This document shows, in pieces, positions 48,907 through 60,769 of a DNA stretch of 64,000 nt. The position numbers and the translations under genes were made by a program. Within the stretch, counting starts at the first letter, position 1. Each line of letters begins with the position of its first letter. Location: assembly GCA_958298945.1 (NCBI GenBank), contig OY282605.1:23972811-24036810 (forward strand). Direction: 5' to 3'. The notes beneath the pieces were generated by a model. The model worked only from the letters and a program-made list of their open reading frames with translations, did no database searches and was not told the origin of the DNA. This DNA comes from Atherix ibis (taxonomy: Eukaryota > Arthropoda > Insecta > Diptera > Athericidae).

Positions 48907-49950
48907 TGAGGGCAATATGATAAGTCAGGTCTAAATGGAAAAAATATATCTGATATCAACAAAACGATATTTTTATTATCATTTGGCATTTTTAAGAACA
49001 CGTCATAGAAAATTTTAAAAATATTTTTTTATTAGTTTAGTTTTGATAGCCATTGAAAGCATACAAGGGTTATATTTTCTTATTAATATGGAAAAATTTA
49101 ATATCGTATGTTAATAGGACACTATTTTTGAAGTGTAAAAATAATTTCTGATTCCTAAATCAAGATTAAAAAGTATAATGGGGAGTTTTCACCATCGTAT
49201 GGTATGATTTGGAAATGGTTTGCTGAATTTTGTGGTGGTCATAATAAATAATGAATAAAATCAATTTTATTGTTTGAAAAGACCGTCGATAAAAAGTGTA
49301 TGAGAAACTGAAATGGCAAACTGAAATGAAAAGAATGTGTCAGCAATAGCTTACATGAAATATTTGGCAGGAGTAGGGTATCGTAAAAAGTTACGTGCGT
49401 TTGCTAATACCTGAGCAAAAGCGTATTCACGTAATACTTCTAATAATAGTAATTTTTAAACCTCGTCCAAATAAATTCATAACAGTTGATGAAACAGGAT
49501 TTCACCATTACACACCAGAAACCAAAGTTAAATTAAAACAACTTTGATCCATATTTTCTGGGATGCACTTGGTATAATTTTCAGCGACTGTCTAAAAAAA
49601 GGAAAATTAGACCAGTTGAATAATGAAATGAAAACAAAACGACTGCAATTAGTATTGAAAATGTTCTGCTTCATCATGACAATGCAACGACAGCTTTAGA
49701 TCCCCGCGACGTTTTTCTATTTTCAAACATGAAGAAATGACTGCGTGGAAATGAATTTACGGCCAATTCTGATATTATCGTCGAAACTGAGGTTTGACAA
49801 ATCATACTACACGCATAGTATAAAAAAATGCAATATTTTTGGACGGACTGTATCAAACTTAAAAAAGACTATCTTGATAAATAAATCAATTTTTGTATAA
49901 TAAATGCATTTTTATTTAACATGTATCACTAACTTATCATACTGCCCTCG
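48907..49950 (+). mobile_element. M2 mariner copy c, decayed
   Basis: The left end TGAGGGCAATATGATAAGTCAG follows TA (48905-48906), and the right end CATACTGCCCTCG is followed by TA (49951-49952). Codons VDETGFHHYTPETKVKLKQL hold the first catalytic Asp (near 49488-49545). The HDN region and third Asp region are shifted or deleted. It is the longest M2 copy here (1044 bp) and the best guide to the family. Confidence 0.85.
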
Positions 49951-50164
49951 TATAATATAAGAAATTAAAAAATTTACGTATTTTCTCCATTTTAGATTTT
50001 TAATATCGAACCAAATGTGCTCTTATTTAGTGATCACATAATTGATTCTAACAGATTAGAATAGGCGCTAACTAGTAATAAAAAACAATTCATCTCTCCA
50101 TCTTGGCCTTTTATTTATTAGATACTTTTACTATTTTTAGTTGACTATGAGAAATTATGCACAA

Positions 50165-50452
50165 GCATAAAAATAAAAAAATCTATGACAGCAAAACCAA
50201 ATCAAAAACCATGAGGAAATGACTTGGTGGAAATAAATTTGCGTCCAATTTTTAACTTATAGCCGAAATTAAGGCTTATTTGGCAGAGTTTGATAAATCA
50301 TACCAAACGAATGATATAAATAAGTTGGAATATTGTTAGACAATCTAGTTTGTATCAAGCTAAAAAGAGACTTTCTTGATAAATAAATCAATTTTTCTTA
50401 AATAATTTAATTATTTGTTTTATTTATCACTGACTTATCAGACCGCCGTTGT
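50165..50452 (+). mobile_element. M2 mariner fragment, 3' end only
   Basis: Parallel to the fragment at 39455-39740: AAATTTGCGTCCAATTTTTAACTTATAG..., then TTATTTATCACTGACTTATCAGACCGCCGTTG as a degenerate right end. Confidence 0.7.
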
Positions 50453-52489
50453 TAATAGAGCAGATTTGATATTTCAATGAGTACTGAACATTAGAGAGCC
50501 TCTCCCGCCGACAGTAGCAGCATAACCAAGATCCCAATGCAGCTGAATATTTCGGTTGTTCACCAACCAATACCGAATGCAATTGAGAACCGGGTCATCT
50601 CAAGAGCTCTTTTTTTTAATTTACAGAAGAAATATCTTAAAAACAGTTTTGTTTTTATGTGCTTGCATAAATTAAATAAAAAATACAAAAGAATTTTTTT
50701 TAAATTCATTTCTAATAGCATTTTCACCGAAATGTATATTCTTAGCTCTAGAAAAACTCAGGTTATTTGGTAAGAACTAAAGGGCACTCCTCCGGCTATA
50801 TCACTAAATCAGGGCATAAAATATTTACAATAACTTTTAGAGAACAATAGATTTTCTCAAATTACCCAGATTTCAATTATGATTTTAATAGTCAGTGTAG
50901 TTTTTTTTGTCTTTTGGATTTACTCTAAAAGAAAAAAAATTCTTAATGTATTCGAACTTAAAGATTATATTTTCGAAAATAAAGGTAAATTTACATTTCT
51001 GAAAAGTTTAGTTACAATTTTTTTGAGGTAAATTTTAAGTGCGGATTTATATCAAAAAGCGGAGAGTACTAGAACTAAGGAAGGCAGAGAAGTGGGAGAA
51101 TGGTGGAGGGACAAGACCAAAAAGCATTATTTCCGTTCTTTGGGGGTTTTCGAAGAAGTCATTTCAAAGTGAAATGTAAAAAGCACTGGAAATGGAGTCG
51201 ATTAATGTGAGTGACCAGACCAACAAGTTGATTGAGTTCTTAACTCTTAACCATCATCAGCCAGTGAACCTATTTAGTAGCCAACCTACTAGCCAGCCAA
51301 GCGTCAATTTGCACTTAAACGCACTATTATTAGTTACGCTGTATTCGCTTTGATTAAATACTAACTCAGTACTGGCACGGGTACGTGAACGGGTGTACGG
51401 ATACGAGTATGTCACTCATTAGTCCGGTCTAAATGGCTTTTGATTAGTCGAACCGAAATTGAGTCATTTTACTTATTATACTGGTACACGGAGTAAATAT
51501 CTATCGTAGGTTTTTTAGCCGCTTCACTGTGATTCGTCGCCAACATTTTCCAAGTCATCCCAAACCATGAACAACAAAAAAATAAAGAGAATAACTTAGA
51601 TTTGAATAAATCTACCCAGAATCTAACCTTGATATTGTATGATGGACGCCATCGGTTATGTATTCCCTTTTTTTGTTGTGAGTGATTCTCTGTTCAAAAC
51701 CATACTCGATTTTCGTCGTAATTAGACAAAATAACCAAAAAGGAGGTTCGTGGTATCTTCCATCATGCAAAAAAAAAAAAAACGAAGAGCGTTTTAACGA
51801 TTTCGTGTGATACGATTACTCATGGAAATGTTTTGCAATAAAAACTATGGAAAAAATTATTCTACACGCAAAACAAAATTCAAACGGCTTTTTAACAACA
51901 AAAAATTAAAAACTTTAAGTTACGTGTTCGTGAACTTCAGTGTAAGTGACCAACCACTAAACAAGACAACCCAAGTAAGCTGAGAATTATTTTTAAGGAA
52001 AATTATTTTTCAACCGAATCGATTTAATTCATATTCGGATTCTTGGTAATCTTTCGAATTGTATTACCTAAAATAATAAATTCAACCGAAAGAAAAGCTG
52101 ATTATTTTGTTGTTTATTGTATGACTAAGCTTCCTAATAGCGTCCATCAAATCTAAATAACAACAACGATAAAAGCCACACACAACAACAACAACCATCG
52201 TAGACACTAACTACAATATCCACTTTGGAGACGAAAATTCTTTTTTATATTGTCCTATTATTTTTTATGGTTTTGTTTACATATTTTCGAATATCTTTTA
52301 TCAAACAAACAAAGTCTCAATAAGCATATTAGTTGGGTAGACTCTGACAGCCTATAACATGGGGTAGTCTCCAATTACATTTGGTTCTGGATAAAATTTA
52401 TTGAAATGGAAAATAAAATTGCTGTTGCCAAAGAAGTTAAGAATAATTTTCTATTGAGGAAATTGTAAAAATTAAGACATTCTAATTTG
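50453..52489. other. no gene recognised; unique-looking block at 51.1-52.2 kb
   Basis: The part 51170-51560 and parts to 52220 are balanced in composition and match no repeat in the window. No product was recognised in the open frame at 50537-50773 or elsewhere. Confidence 0.4.
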
Positions 52490-52535
52490 AGGTTAGAAAA
52501 GTATAACCATAAAATTTGACAGCTGTCAAAATATA

Positions 52536-53486
52536 CGAGGTCTGTTCAAAAAGTATCACGAGTTTTGAATTTACACGGGTTACGTATATTCGATTTTCGA
52601 TTTTTTTATGGCGTTATGTTGGTACTCATGTCTCTCATTTATGCCAACAAGTTCGGCCTTTTTGAATGTTCAGTTAATTTTTGACAGCTGCTTTGCTTGC
52701 ACGTGTTTTGGCTCGTCTTCAATTTTTGCTCAATTTCGAACAAAAACAGCATCGCATTATTATTGCTAAGGAGCCGTTGGACTCTGTCCGCGACGACCCA
52801 AATTTGCTCTAGAGGATCATAACTGCTGACGAATCATGGGTTTATGGTTATGATGTGGAAACCAAAGCTGAATCATCCCAATGGAAGCTGCCGCACGAGC
52901 CAAGACAGAAAAAAGCGCGCCAACTTTGGTCGAATGTGAAGGTTTTGCTTACAGTTTTCTTCGATTGGAGGGGCGTGGTACATCATGAGGTCTTGCCACA
53001 GGGTAGAACGGTCAATAAGAAATATTACCTGCTAGTTATGCGCAAGTTGCGCGAAGCAATCTGCCAGACACGCCCAGATTTGTGGAAGAATAAAAATTGG
53101 CTTTTGCATCATGATAACGCCTCTACTTACGCATCGTTGTTTGTGCGCGAAGTTTTGGCCAAAAACAACACACTAATAATGCCGCAGCCACTTTATTCCC
53201 CAGATCTGGTCCCCTGTTACTTTTTCTTGTTCCCGAAACTGAAGAGCCCCATGAAAGGACGACGCTACGCTACGATTGAGGAGATAAAGACGGCATCGAA
53301 GGAGGAGCTGAACAAGATCACAAAAAATTATTTTTTGAAGTTCTTCGACGATTGGAAAAAAACGTTGGCGCAAGTGTGTAATATCTGGTGGGGATTACTT
53401 TGAAGGGGACAAAATAGATACTCATGAATAAATAAATAATTTTTTGAAAAAACACAAAATTCGCGATACTTTTTGAACAGACCTCG
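52536..53486 (+). mobile_element. M1 mariner copy E, most complete of the deleted form
   Basis: The ends CGAGGTCTGTTCAAAAAGTATCACG and its complement (…TTTTTGAACAGACCTCG) are flanked by TA at 52534-52535 and 53487-53488. The 5' leader jumps straight into FEQKQHRIIIAKEPLDSVRD (near 52736-52800), so the N-terminal DNA-binding region is missing at the same point as in copies C, D and F. It lies inside T copy 9. Confidence 0.9.
52855..53403 (+). pseudogene. mariner transposase fragment with third catalytic Asp mutated (copy E)
   Basis: This is the longest open frame in the window (182 residues). It starts within the catalytic domain (METKAESSQWKLPHEP) and contains VFFDWRGVVHHEVLPQGRTV, LLHHDNASTYAS with the second Asp, and YSPDLVPCYFFLFPKLKSPM. 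Mariners have PCD there, so the third Asp of the DD34D triad is Tyr. The C-terminus EEIKTASKEELNKITKN...LAQVCNIWWGLL follows. A stop (TAG at ~52811) separates it from the first Asp (ADESWVYGYD). Expected full length is ~345 residues. Confidence 0.85.
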
Positions 53487-54119
53487 TATGTTTCATTCAG
53501 GATAATTTTTATTTAGCTTGACGTTTGGCTTTTTTTTTATTATGGATCAAAAATTATTTACTGATGGAAAAACATTCTTTTCCAACAAGTGCTTTTCAAT
53601 AATCAGGCTTATTTCCCGTTTGATTGTAAAATTGAAACTGATGAGGCTCTTAAAACCCACAACTACGAAGAAGACATTATATCTATAAAAATTGACTGAC
53701 TGGTATTCACTTGAAAATGGAAAAGGAAAGACCATTAATACGATTGTTTTAACCTGAATTTATAGATTTTTTTAACTTGACTATATGTGGTTTCAAAAAA
53801 CCGGCACCGCAAACCACACAAAACGATATATTTTGGCCTTATTACGCGAAAAGTGTCCAGAGCGTATAATCGGGATATTTTAAGATGGTGTGCGTCATCA
53901 ACGCCGTTCAACCCTTTTGTAGAGGATTAAATAAAAAATTATATTTATCAAATTTTATAGCAATTAAAAAACCAACATTCTATAAGTTTACAGACTCCTA
54001 CAAGAAGACTCGTGATAGTTATTTTAATAACATTATTAGTACGATGCATAATGGCAAAGTTTACAAAAATGTAATCATTATAGAAAATGTTTTAAATATT
54101 TCAATTCAATTTATATTTT

Positions 54120-55095
54120 TTTAATGTATTTTCCGCAGGACAAATTTGATAAAAGCACATTTTGCATCTTAAAAAGCGCTGCAGCTAAAATTGTGTATTA
54201 GCGTTTTCTATGACGCCATCAAAATATTAACTATCATTTCCAAAAGAAAATAAATTTTTTCGATATAATTTCTTTAGTCTTTTAAGTCAGACCTTCATTT
54301 AGCCTAAATATAGACAAAGCACAAATTGGATAAGAGCACATTTTGCAGCTCAAAAAGCGCTGCAGCTAGAATCTGTCATATTTTGAGAATTGTGTATTAG
54401 CGTTAAAATATTGACCATTCTTTCCAAAATAAAATTAATTTTTTCGATATAATTTCTTCAGTCCTTTTGGTCAGACCTTCATTTACCCTGAATATAGATG
54501 AATCACAATTTGTGTAAGTGCTCATTTTGCAGCTCAAAAAGCGCTGCAGCTAGAATCTGTCATATTTTGAGAATTATGTATTAGCGTTAAAATATTGACC
54601 ATTCTTTCCAAAAGAAAATTAATTTTTTCGATATAATTTTTTTAGTCCTTTTAGTCAGACCTTCATTTAGCCTAAATATAGACAAATCACAAATTGGATA
54701 AGAGCACATTTTGCAGCTCAAAAAGCGCTGCAGCTAGAATCTGTCATATTTTGAGAATTGTGTGTGTTAGCGTTATCTATGACGCGCTGAAGATATTAAC
54801 CATTCTTTCCAAAAGAAATTTAATTTTTTCGACATAATTTCGTCAGTCCTTTCAGTCAGACCTTCATTTAGCCTGAATATAGACAAATCACAAATTGGAT
54901 AAGAGCACATTTTGCAGCTCAAAAAGCGCTGCAGCTAGAATCTGTCATATTTTGAGAATTGTGTATTAGCGTTAAAATATTGACCATTCTTTCCAAAAGA
55001 AAATTAATTTTTTCGATATAATTTCCTAAGTCCTTTTAATCAAACCTTCATTTAGCCTGAATATAGACAAAGCAAAAATTGGATAATCTTCTACA
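54120..55095. repeat. ~181-201-bp tandem array derived from the T 3' end (5 units)
   Basis: AAAAAGCGCTGCAGCT recurs at 54171, 54352, 54536, 54720 and 54921 (spacings 181, 184, 184, 201), with a partial unit to ~55095. Each unit has CACAAATTGGATAAGAGCACATTTTGCAGCT, resembling the T 3' terminus, then AGAATCTGTCATATTTTGAGAATTGTG and CAGACCTTCATTTAGCCT. Single units of the same sequence lie at 40.66 and 41.03 kb. Confidence 0.9.
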
Positions 55096-56780
55096 AGAAT
55101 AAAAGCGGGGCCAAAATTATAATAAAAAATTTGATCAATTTTTTTTTTAAATTCTTATTTAACTTTAAGTATAAAAATTTTTCCAATTTAATAAAATTCT
55201 CCACTAATTAGTCTTAAATTTAAGAAAAGTATATAAAAAATTCATCCAAAAAAAGGTAAAAAAAGCTAAGGAAAATTTATGATATTCTATCCACGTTTAT
55301 ATTTTGATATTTTATTACAAAACAAATAAATTGAAATTCTACTAAATACACCCACAAATAAGCAATTAAAGAAAAATTGCAATATAGTAAAAAAAAAAAA
55401 GAGGAAAGAATCATAAAAAATGTTATTAAGAAAAATTTCTTATATGAAATTTCTGCTTTGTGAGCATTTCTAATGAATGTCGGTGAACGTACGTAATCAT
55501 ATTATTAACCGAATATAGACGAATATTTACAGTTGAAGGAAAATTGAATCCAAGACGATGTGGCATTTTGAACATTTTCCAATGGATTATCAAAGAGGAA
55601 TTTATTCGTGCATAACACAGAAATCCATGTCAAAGAAGTGTGACTAGACGCTTTCTACTATCAAAGTTCAAAAACGAAGACGATGACTTTTATCAGTACT
55701 ATTGGTTGGTTGGTTGGTTGGTTGGTGGGGTAGTCAAGTTGTGATGACCAGAGTCCAGAAGAAATTCAAATTGACTAAGAGCAGAAAAAAATGAACACAC
55801 AGAAGGAAAAATACAAGTTTTTTAGCAGCAAGCAGGGTTCAAATAGAAGAAAAAACAAATCGAATCGAATGCAATAAGTACAATTCGAAATCCGAGACTA
55901 AGTTTTAAATTTCCTTATTCATTGTTAAGAGAATACAATTGAATAAAATCAATTTAATCAAACTTGCTACTTACTCTGGAAGGGGGGGCCACTGTGGATT
56001 GGATGTAAAACATGACCATACAAAAAAACTTTTAAGACCATCGAAATTGGTGCTCTTATTTGTGCAGCTAATATGCATACAATCTTGAAGAGGAATCTTA
56101 AAAATCCAATTGTATACCCGCACTTGAAAATAAATCAATTTCTTTCTGGTTTCTTTTACCAGAAAAATAAACAGGCCAAGGGAAGATGGGAGGAATTTGT
56201 TTAGTCTCCAATACTATTGAGTAATTTTCTTAAGTTTTCATTTTTATATTTGTTCCAAAAAGAAAACCAAAGAAAAAAAATCTTTGTTCATCAAGAAAAC
56301 TTTAAGTAAAATTGCACAGTTTGAAGTGGATTGCAATTTTCTAAAAACTATTTTATAAAGAAGATTTAAAAAAAAAACAGTAAAACCTGTTATCCCCAAT
56401 AATCGGGTTTGTCTATTGTCTGAACAAAGATTTGATTTCGAAGAAGAAAATCATACCAAAATCGATTTTCAAAGGAAAATATTGGCTAGGAATATTTTTA
56501 TTCAGGCTTGCAAGGAGCTTTTTAGCAAATAATCGTGGTGACTTTATTGTAGAAAATATTCATGAAAAAATATGTAAATATTTTTTTCTACTATATAAAA
56601 ATTATTCTTATTATAAAAAAAGGGTAAATAAAACTGAAATTTCATCAAAGCAAACGTAATATTTTTTTAAAGAATTTTTTAAGATGAAAAGAAATTGCTC
56701 CGCAGTTTGTGATTAAAAATTATTTAAAAATTTTTCGTTTACGATAAGTTAAATCGATACTTTTTGACGTTTAACCAAAA
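55096..56780. other. no gene recognised; balanced block at 55.48-56.2 kb
   Basis: It includes a (TTGG)n microsatellite at 55706-55727. The part 55480-56200 matches no repeat in the window and has no recognisable product. The open frame at 56432-56659 is lysine/isoleucine-rich and unrecognised. Confidence 0.4.
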
Positions 56781-59700
56781 AATTGGCGTCAAATTTTCTG
56801 ATCTTCCATACACTGTAATTGAAAAGTAAAAATTTCTAAAAAAAATTCCAAAATAATAATTCTTCTGGTTCTGATAAAAGAAAAATTTTAAACATTATTT
56901 TTTAATAAATACGTTTTCGTTTTTTTAAATAAAAATTATTCTTATTATAAAAAAAATGTGAAATAAAAACTCAAATTTCATTAAAACAATCGAAATTTTT
57001 TTTTAAAGAATTTTTTAAAATGTAATTTTAAAACTATAAGGAAATTATTTAAAATTTTCTTTTTTTTAAATAAAAAAAATACGGAAATTAGTAAAATATG
57101 AAATTTTTTCTTTTACGATAAGTTAAATCGATGGTTTTTGACCATCACCCAAAGAAGTTTGCGTCAAATTTTATGATTTTCCATACACTTTAGTAATAAA
57201 AAAAATAGTAATTAAAAGTAAAAATTTATAAAACTTATAAAAAAATATCCAAAATAAAAATTCTTTTGATTCTGATAAAAGAAAAATTTTTAAAACATTT
57301 TTTTTAAGAAAATCTTACAATTTTTTGAATTTTAGTTTTAATAAAAATTCCGAAATTTTTTGCTTTAAGCGATTTTTAATAATTTCAAAATAGTTTTTTT
57401 TATTCAAAATTTTTTAAAAATTTTGTTTAATGCATTTTTTTTAAGAAAATCTTACAATTTTTTGAATTTTAGTTTTAATAAAAATTCCGAAATTTTTTGC
57501 TTTAAGCAATTTTTAATAATTTCAAAATAGTTTTTTTTTCTTCAAAAAATATTTAAACTTTTTTTTCTGGAAAATAATTCTGTTTCCAAAAATATTTTCC
57601 GATAATTATTATTTACGAATTTTTTTTTAATTTCAAAAATTGCTGTCAACTTTTATGATATTCCATACTCTTTAGTAAAAAAAAATTAAAAATAAGGAAT
57701 GCTCATAAAAAAATTTCAATAATAAAATAATTAAGGACTTTTTCTCTTACTCTTTAGAAAAAAAAATTTTTATAAAAAAAAAAATTCATAAAAAAATTTC
57801 CAGAAAACAAAATTTTTCTGAAGCAAAAGTTGATTAAGGACTAATTTTCCTGAAGTTAGAATTCACAAAAGTCCATCGATTCTAAACGTAATTTCAGCAC
57901 CAAACAGCTGATGGAAGGAGATGGCGTGGCTATGCTATTAAAAAAAAAAAAGGATGAGTGTCATTGGAACAGAATCGATTGATTTTTAAGAATCGATATC
58001 GAACGTAGACAAATTGGAAATTTGTTGAAATTCTGGGGAATTTCCGAAATATTGATTAGAAAATATACGACGAAGTTGAAAAAAAAACCACTTTTGATGA
58101 TAGTCATTAAAAATTAATATGTTAAAACCAAACTTAACAATGAGTGATACTCGAAAGGAAGTCGGAAAAAATCGCCCTCATACGCCGAGTTGGTCGCCAG
58201 AAATGTTCTTCCATGACACAAAAGAAAGCAACCCGAACTGTGTGAGTTGTGAGTCATCCACCTAGCCAATGAATGAGAATTCACTGCAGGGGATGTTCCA
58301 CAGTTGTTGGCAAATTTTCTGAAGCCCTACAAGGGATCAGTGTACATCCTTTTACGACAAATTAGCAATTCGACGGGACATTTATGCACCACTGAATGTC
58401 TGCATATATGACTGAATCCTCGACTACTCGTATCTTATCCCATCCGATCCTATTTCCGATTTGCCAAGTACTCGTGACTAAGCGAATGTATCGGTTTTCA
58501 GTTTTCCTGTCTGTCTCGTCTGTTCACAATAATAAGTGCATCCCGTAAGGATATCGTACGCCATATGAACAAATGTGTCACTACTACGGATTCCAAAAAA
58601 AAACCAAATTTTGTCTTCGTTCGTTTTCCATATTGTTTCGCAAAAGTGAATATTTAACAAAATTGAAAATAAAAAAATTCTACTAAATAATTTCTTTTGG
58701 TTCTAATAGAAAATAAAACTTTTAACCCTTTTTTTATTTAATTAAAAATGTTTGGTTTTGATTGTTTTTTTTTAAGGAAATTATTTATTTCAAATAATTT
58801 TTTTTTGAGTATATCTTATAATTTTTTGGAATTTTAGTTTCCATAAATATTTTTTTAAGCAATTTTTTAAGAATTTTTTTTTATTCAAAATTGTTCATAT
58901 TTTTTGTTTAGGTAGTAATTTTTTCTTTAAAAATATTTTTAGATAATTAATGTTTTACGAAATATTTTTTATAATTTCGAAAATTAATTTGGTTTGAGAA
59001 TTTTTTGGAAGAAACTAGAAATTTTCGCTTAGAAAATTGATTTTTTGAATTTTTCCTGAAAAAAACTGGGCAATTTTTCACAAGGGTAAGGGAGAAAAAC
59101 TGGGTACTTTTTATGATTTAAAAGTCAGTCCAGGTTTTTTTGGAATTTTTGATTATGTATTTTTTTTTCAAATGATATTCTAAACAAGTTTTTAAGAAAA
59201 TCTTACAATTTTTTTTAAATTTTCATTTTTATAAAATTTGAGAAATATTTTTTTTGGCTATTTTTTTTTTAAATTTTTAAATTTTTCTCTATTCAAAATT
59301 TTGTCAGTTTTTTTTGGAAAATACATTTTTTTGAGTTGATTTGAGAATTTTTGGGAAAAATTTAATATTGTAGTAAGTCAGACCAGGTTTTTTAAAATTT
59401 TTGATTACACAAAAATTACGTATTTTTTTTCAAATATATTTAAATAAATTTTTAAGAAAATCTTCCTTTTTTTGAAATTTTGGTTTTAAAAATTTAAGAA
59501 ATATTTTTTTAAGCATTTTTTTATACATTTTTAAATTTTTTTTATAGTTTTTTTTGGGAAATAATTTTTTCTTCAAAAATATTTTCAGATAATTAATATT
59601 TTGCGAAATTTTTTTTATAATTTGGAAAATTAAGTTAGTTTGGGAATTTTTGAGAAAAAACTGTAAATTTCGTTTAAAACAATTGTTGTTGTGAACTTTT

Positions 59701-60330
59701 CCTAAAAAACTGGGCAATTTTCCAGAAGCCTTAGGGAGAAAAACTGCCTAGTTTTTTATAATTTAATGGTCAGTCCAGGTTTTTTTTGGAATTTTTAATT
59801 CCACTAAAATTATGTATTTTTTTTCAAATAATTTTAAAAAAGCTTTTAAGAAAATCTTACAAATTTTTTTTTTAAATTTCCTTTTTATAAAATTTGAAAA
59901 ATATTTTTTTAAGCATTTTTTAAAAATTTAAAATTTTTTTTTATTCAAAATTTTTATAGCTGAGCATTTTTTATGAATAAAATAGGAATTTTTAGGCTGA
60001 GAAAATTTGTTTTCTGAATTTTTCCTTCAAAACTTTTTTTACCTAGAAAATTTGAGAAATATTTTTTAGGCAATGTTTTAACATTTTTAAATAATTTTTA
60101 TTCAAAATTTTTGATAGTTTTTTTTTTCAATAACATTTACAGATAATTTTTTTTTATAATTTCAAATATTAAAGTTGATTTTGTGAATTTTTTTATGATT
60201 TTAGGCTTAGAAAATTCTTTTTGTAAAAAATTTCTTTTAAAACTTGAATAATTTTTTACAATTTTTTTACAAGAATTTCTTAACCTAGAAAAAGTGAGCA
60301 AATTTTTTGAAATTTATTAATTTTTGGTCA
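56781..60330. repeat. A/T-rich region of diverged local repeats
   Basis: A clear 137-bp tandem duplication lies at ~57299-57545 (AATCTTACAATTTTTTGAAT at 57311 and 57448). The word AAGAAAATCTTACAATTTTTT returns with diverged surroundings near 59193, 59455 and 59848. A second series, GCGTCAAATTTT.TGAT.TTCCATAC, occurs near 56793, 57161 and 57647. A balanced, non-repetitive island interrupts the region at 57880-58640. No gene was recognised; minus 59430-59717 is a lysine/phenylalanine-rich artefact. Confidence 0.6.
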
Positions 60331-60769
60331 CACAAACAAAATAAGAGGAAAAATTCTCTAATTAATCTTATTTTTATTGTAATAAATAAAAATTAGATTT
60401 GTACAAGTAAAAAAAAACCCTTTTAATTGTGATTTCAGAAAAGTTTTCTTATTTTTTTTTTAAATAAAATTTCACTTTGAATATAAATTTTAGAAATTAC
60501 CAAAAAAAAAGTGTGTAAAGTTTTTATTAAGTTTTTCAAAAATTCATATTTATAATGACGCAAAAGAATATTTATTAGTGATGACCAAAAAGGGGATAAT
60601 TAAACCCCCATCATTTAAAAAAAATCCTCTTTTAATTTAAAAAAAAAACTAAATTAGAAGAAAAACTTCTCAGACGAAAAAGAAATGCACTTAAAATTTA
60701 ATGAAAAGAAAATATTTTTCGGAAACTATTATTTTTTTTTATAAAAGAAAGTATTTTTAAAATTCTTAC
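60331..60769. other. A/T-rich intron sequence next to the tubulin donor
   Basis: No repeat or gene was recognised in the 440 bases downstream of the exon, apart from homopolymer A and T runs and the splice donor. Confidence 0.4.

Larger units (their letters stand above)
48739..50452. repeat. segmental duplication, copy S3
   Basis: It carries the left flank of S1 (GTCTCTGGTTTTCTCTG to GGAGTTGGCAGTTAAAA), M2 copy c, the right flank (ATGTGCTCTTATTTAGTGATCACATA, AACTAGTAATAAAAAACAATT) and then an M2 3' fragment shared with S2. It follows directly after M2 copy b and its flank. Confidence 0.85.
52490..54125 (+). mobile_element. T element copy 9, interrupted by an M1 insertion
   Basis: The T 5' end before M1 reads GAAAAGTATAACCATAAAATTTGACAGCTGTCAAAATA. 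After M1 it resumes with TGTTTCATTCAGGATAATTTTTATTTAGC, as in other T copies (TTTAAGATAACATTTATTTAG). The middle keeps YMWFQKTGTANHTKRYILAL (normally WFQQDGATCHTA; the Asp position is lost) near 53780-53845 and PERIIGIF. The 3' part runs into the tandem array at 54120. Confidence 0.7.
1..60769 (-). other. putative first intron of the beta-tubulin gene (open at left edge)
   Basis: The donor is at 60765-60769 (minus-strand GTAAG). No acceptor followed by tubulin codon 20 onward was recognised anywhere to the left, and no open frame resembles the remaining ~430 residues. The interval holds only decayed mobile elements, tandem repeats and A/T-rich sequence. Drosophila beta-tubulin first introns are a few kilobases and carry enhancers; this one would exceed 60 kb. 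It remains possible that the exon is an orphan or that short interrupted exons were missed. Confidence 0.5.

Noticed and set aside
55815..55845. GGTTCAAAT word as a tRNA T-arm
   Set aside because: No acceptor stem or anticodon arm could be folded around it; no tRNA gene was recognised in the window.
56793..57670. GCGTCAAATTTT-TGATCTTCCATAC series as another T transposase array
   Set aside because: It resembles the 43-45 kb array unit (GGCGTCAAATC-GATCTTGGAGG) over too short a stretch; no other transposase codons accompany it.
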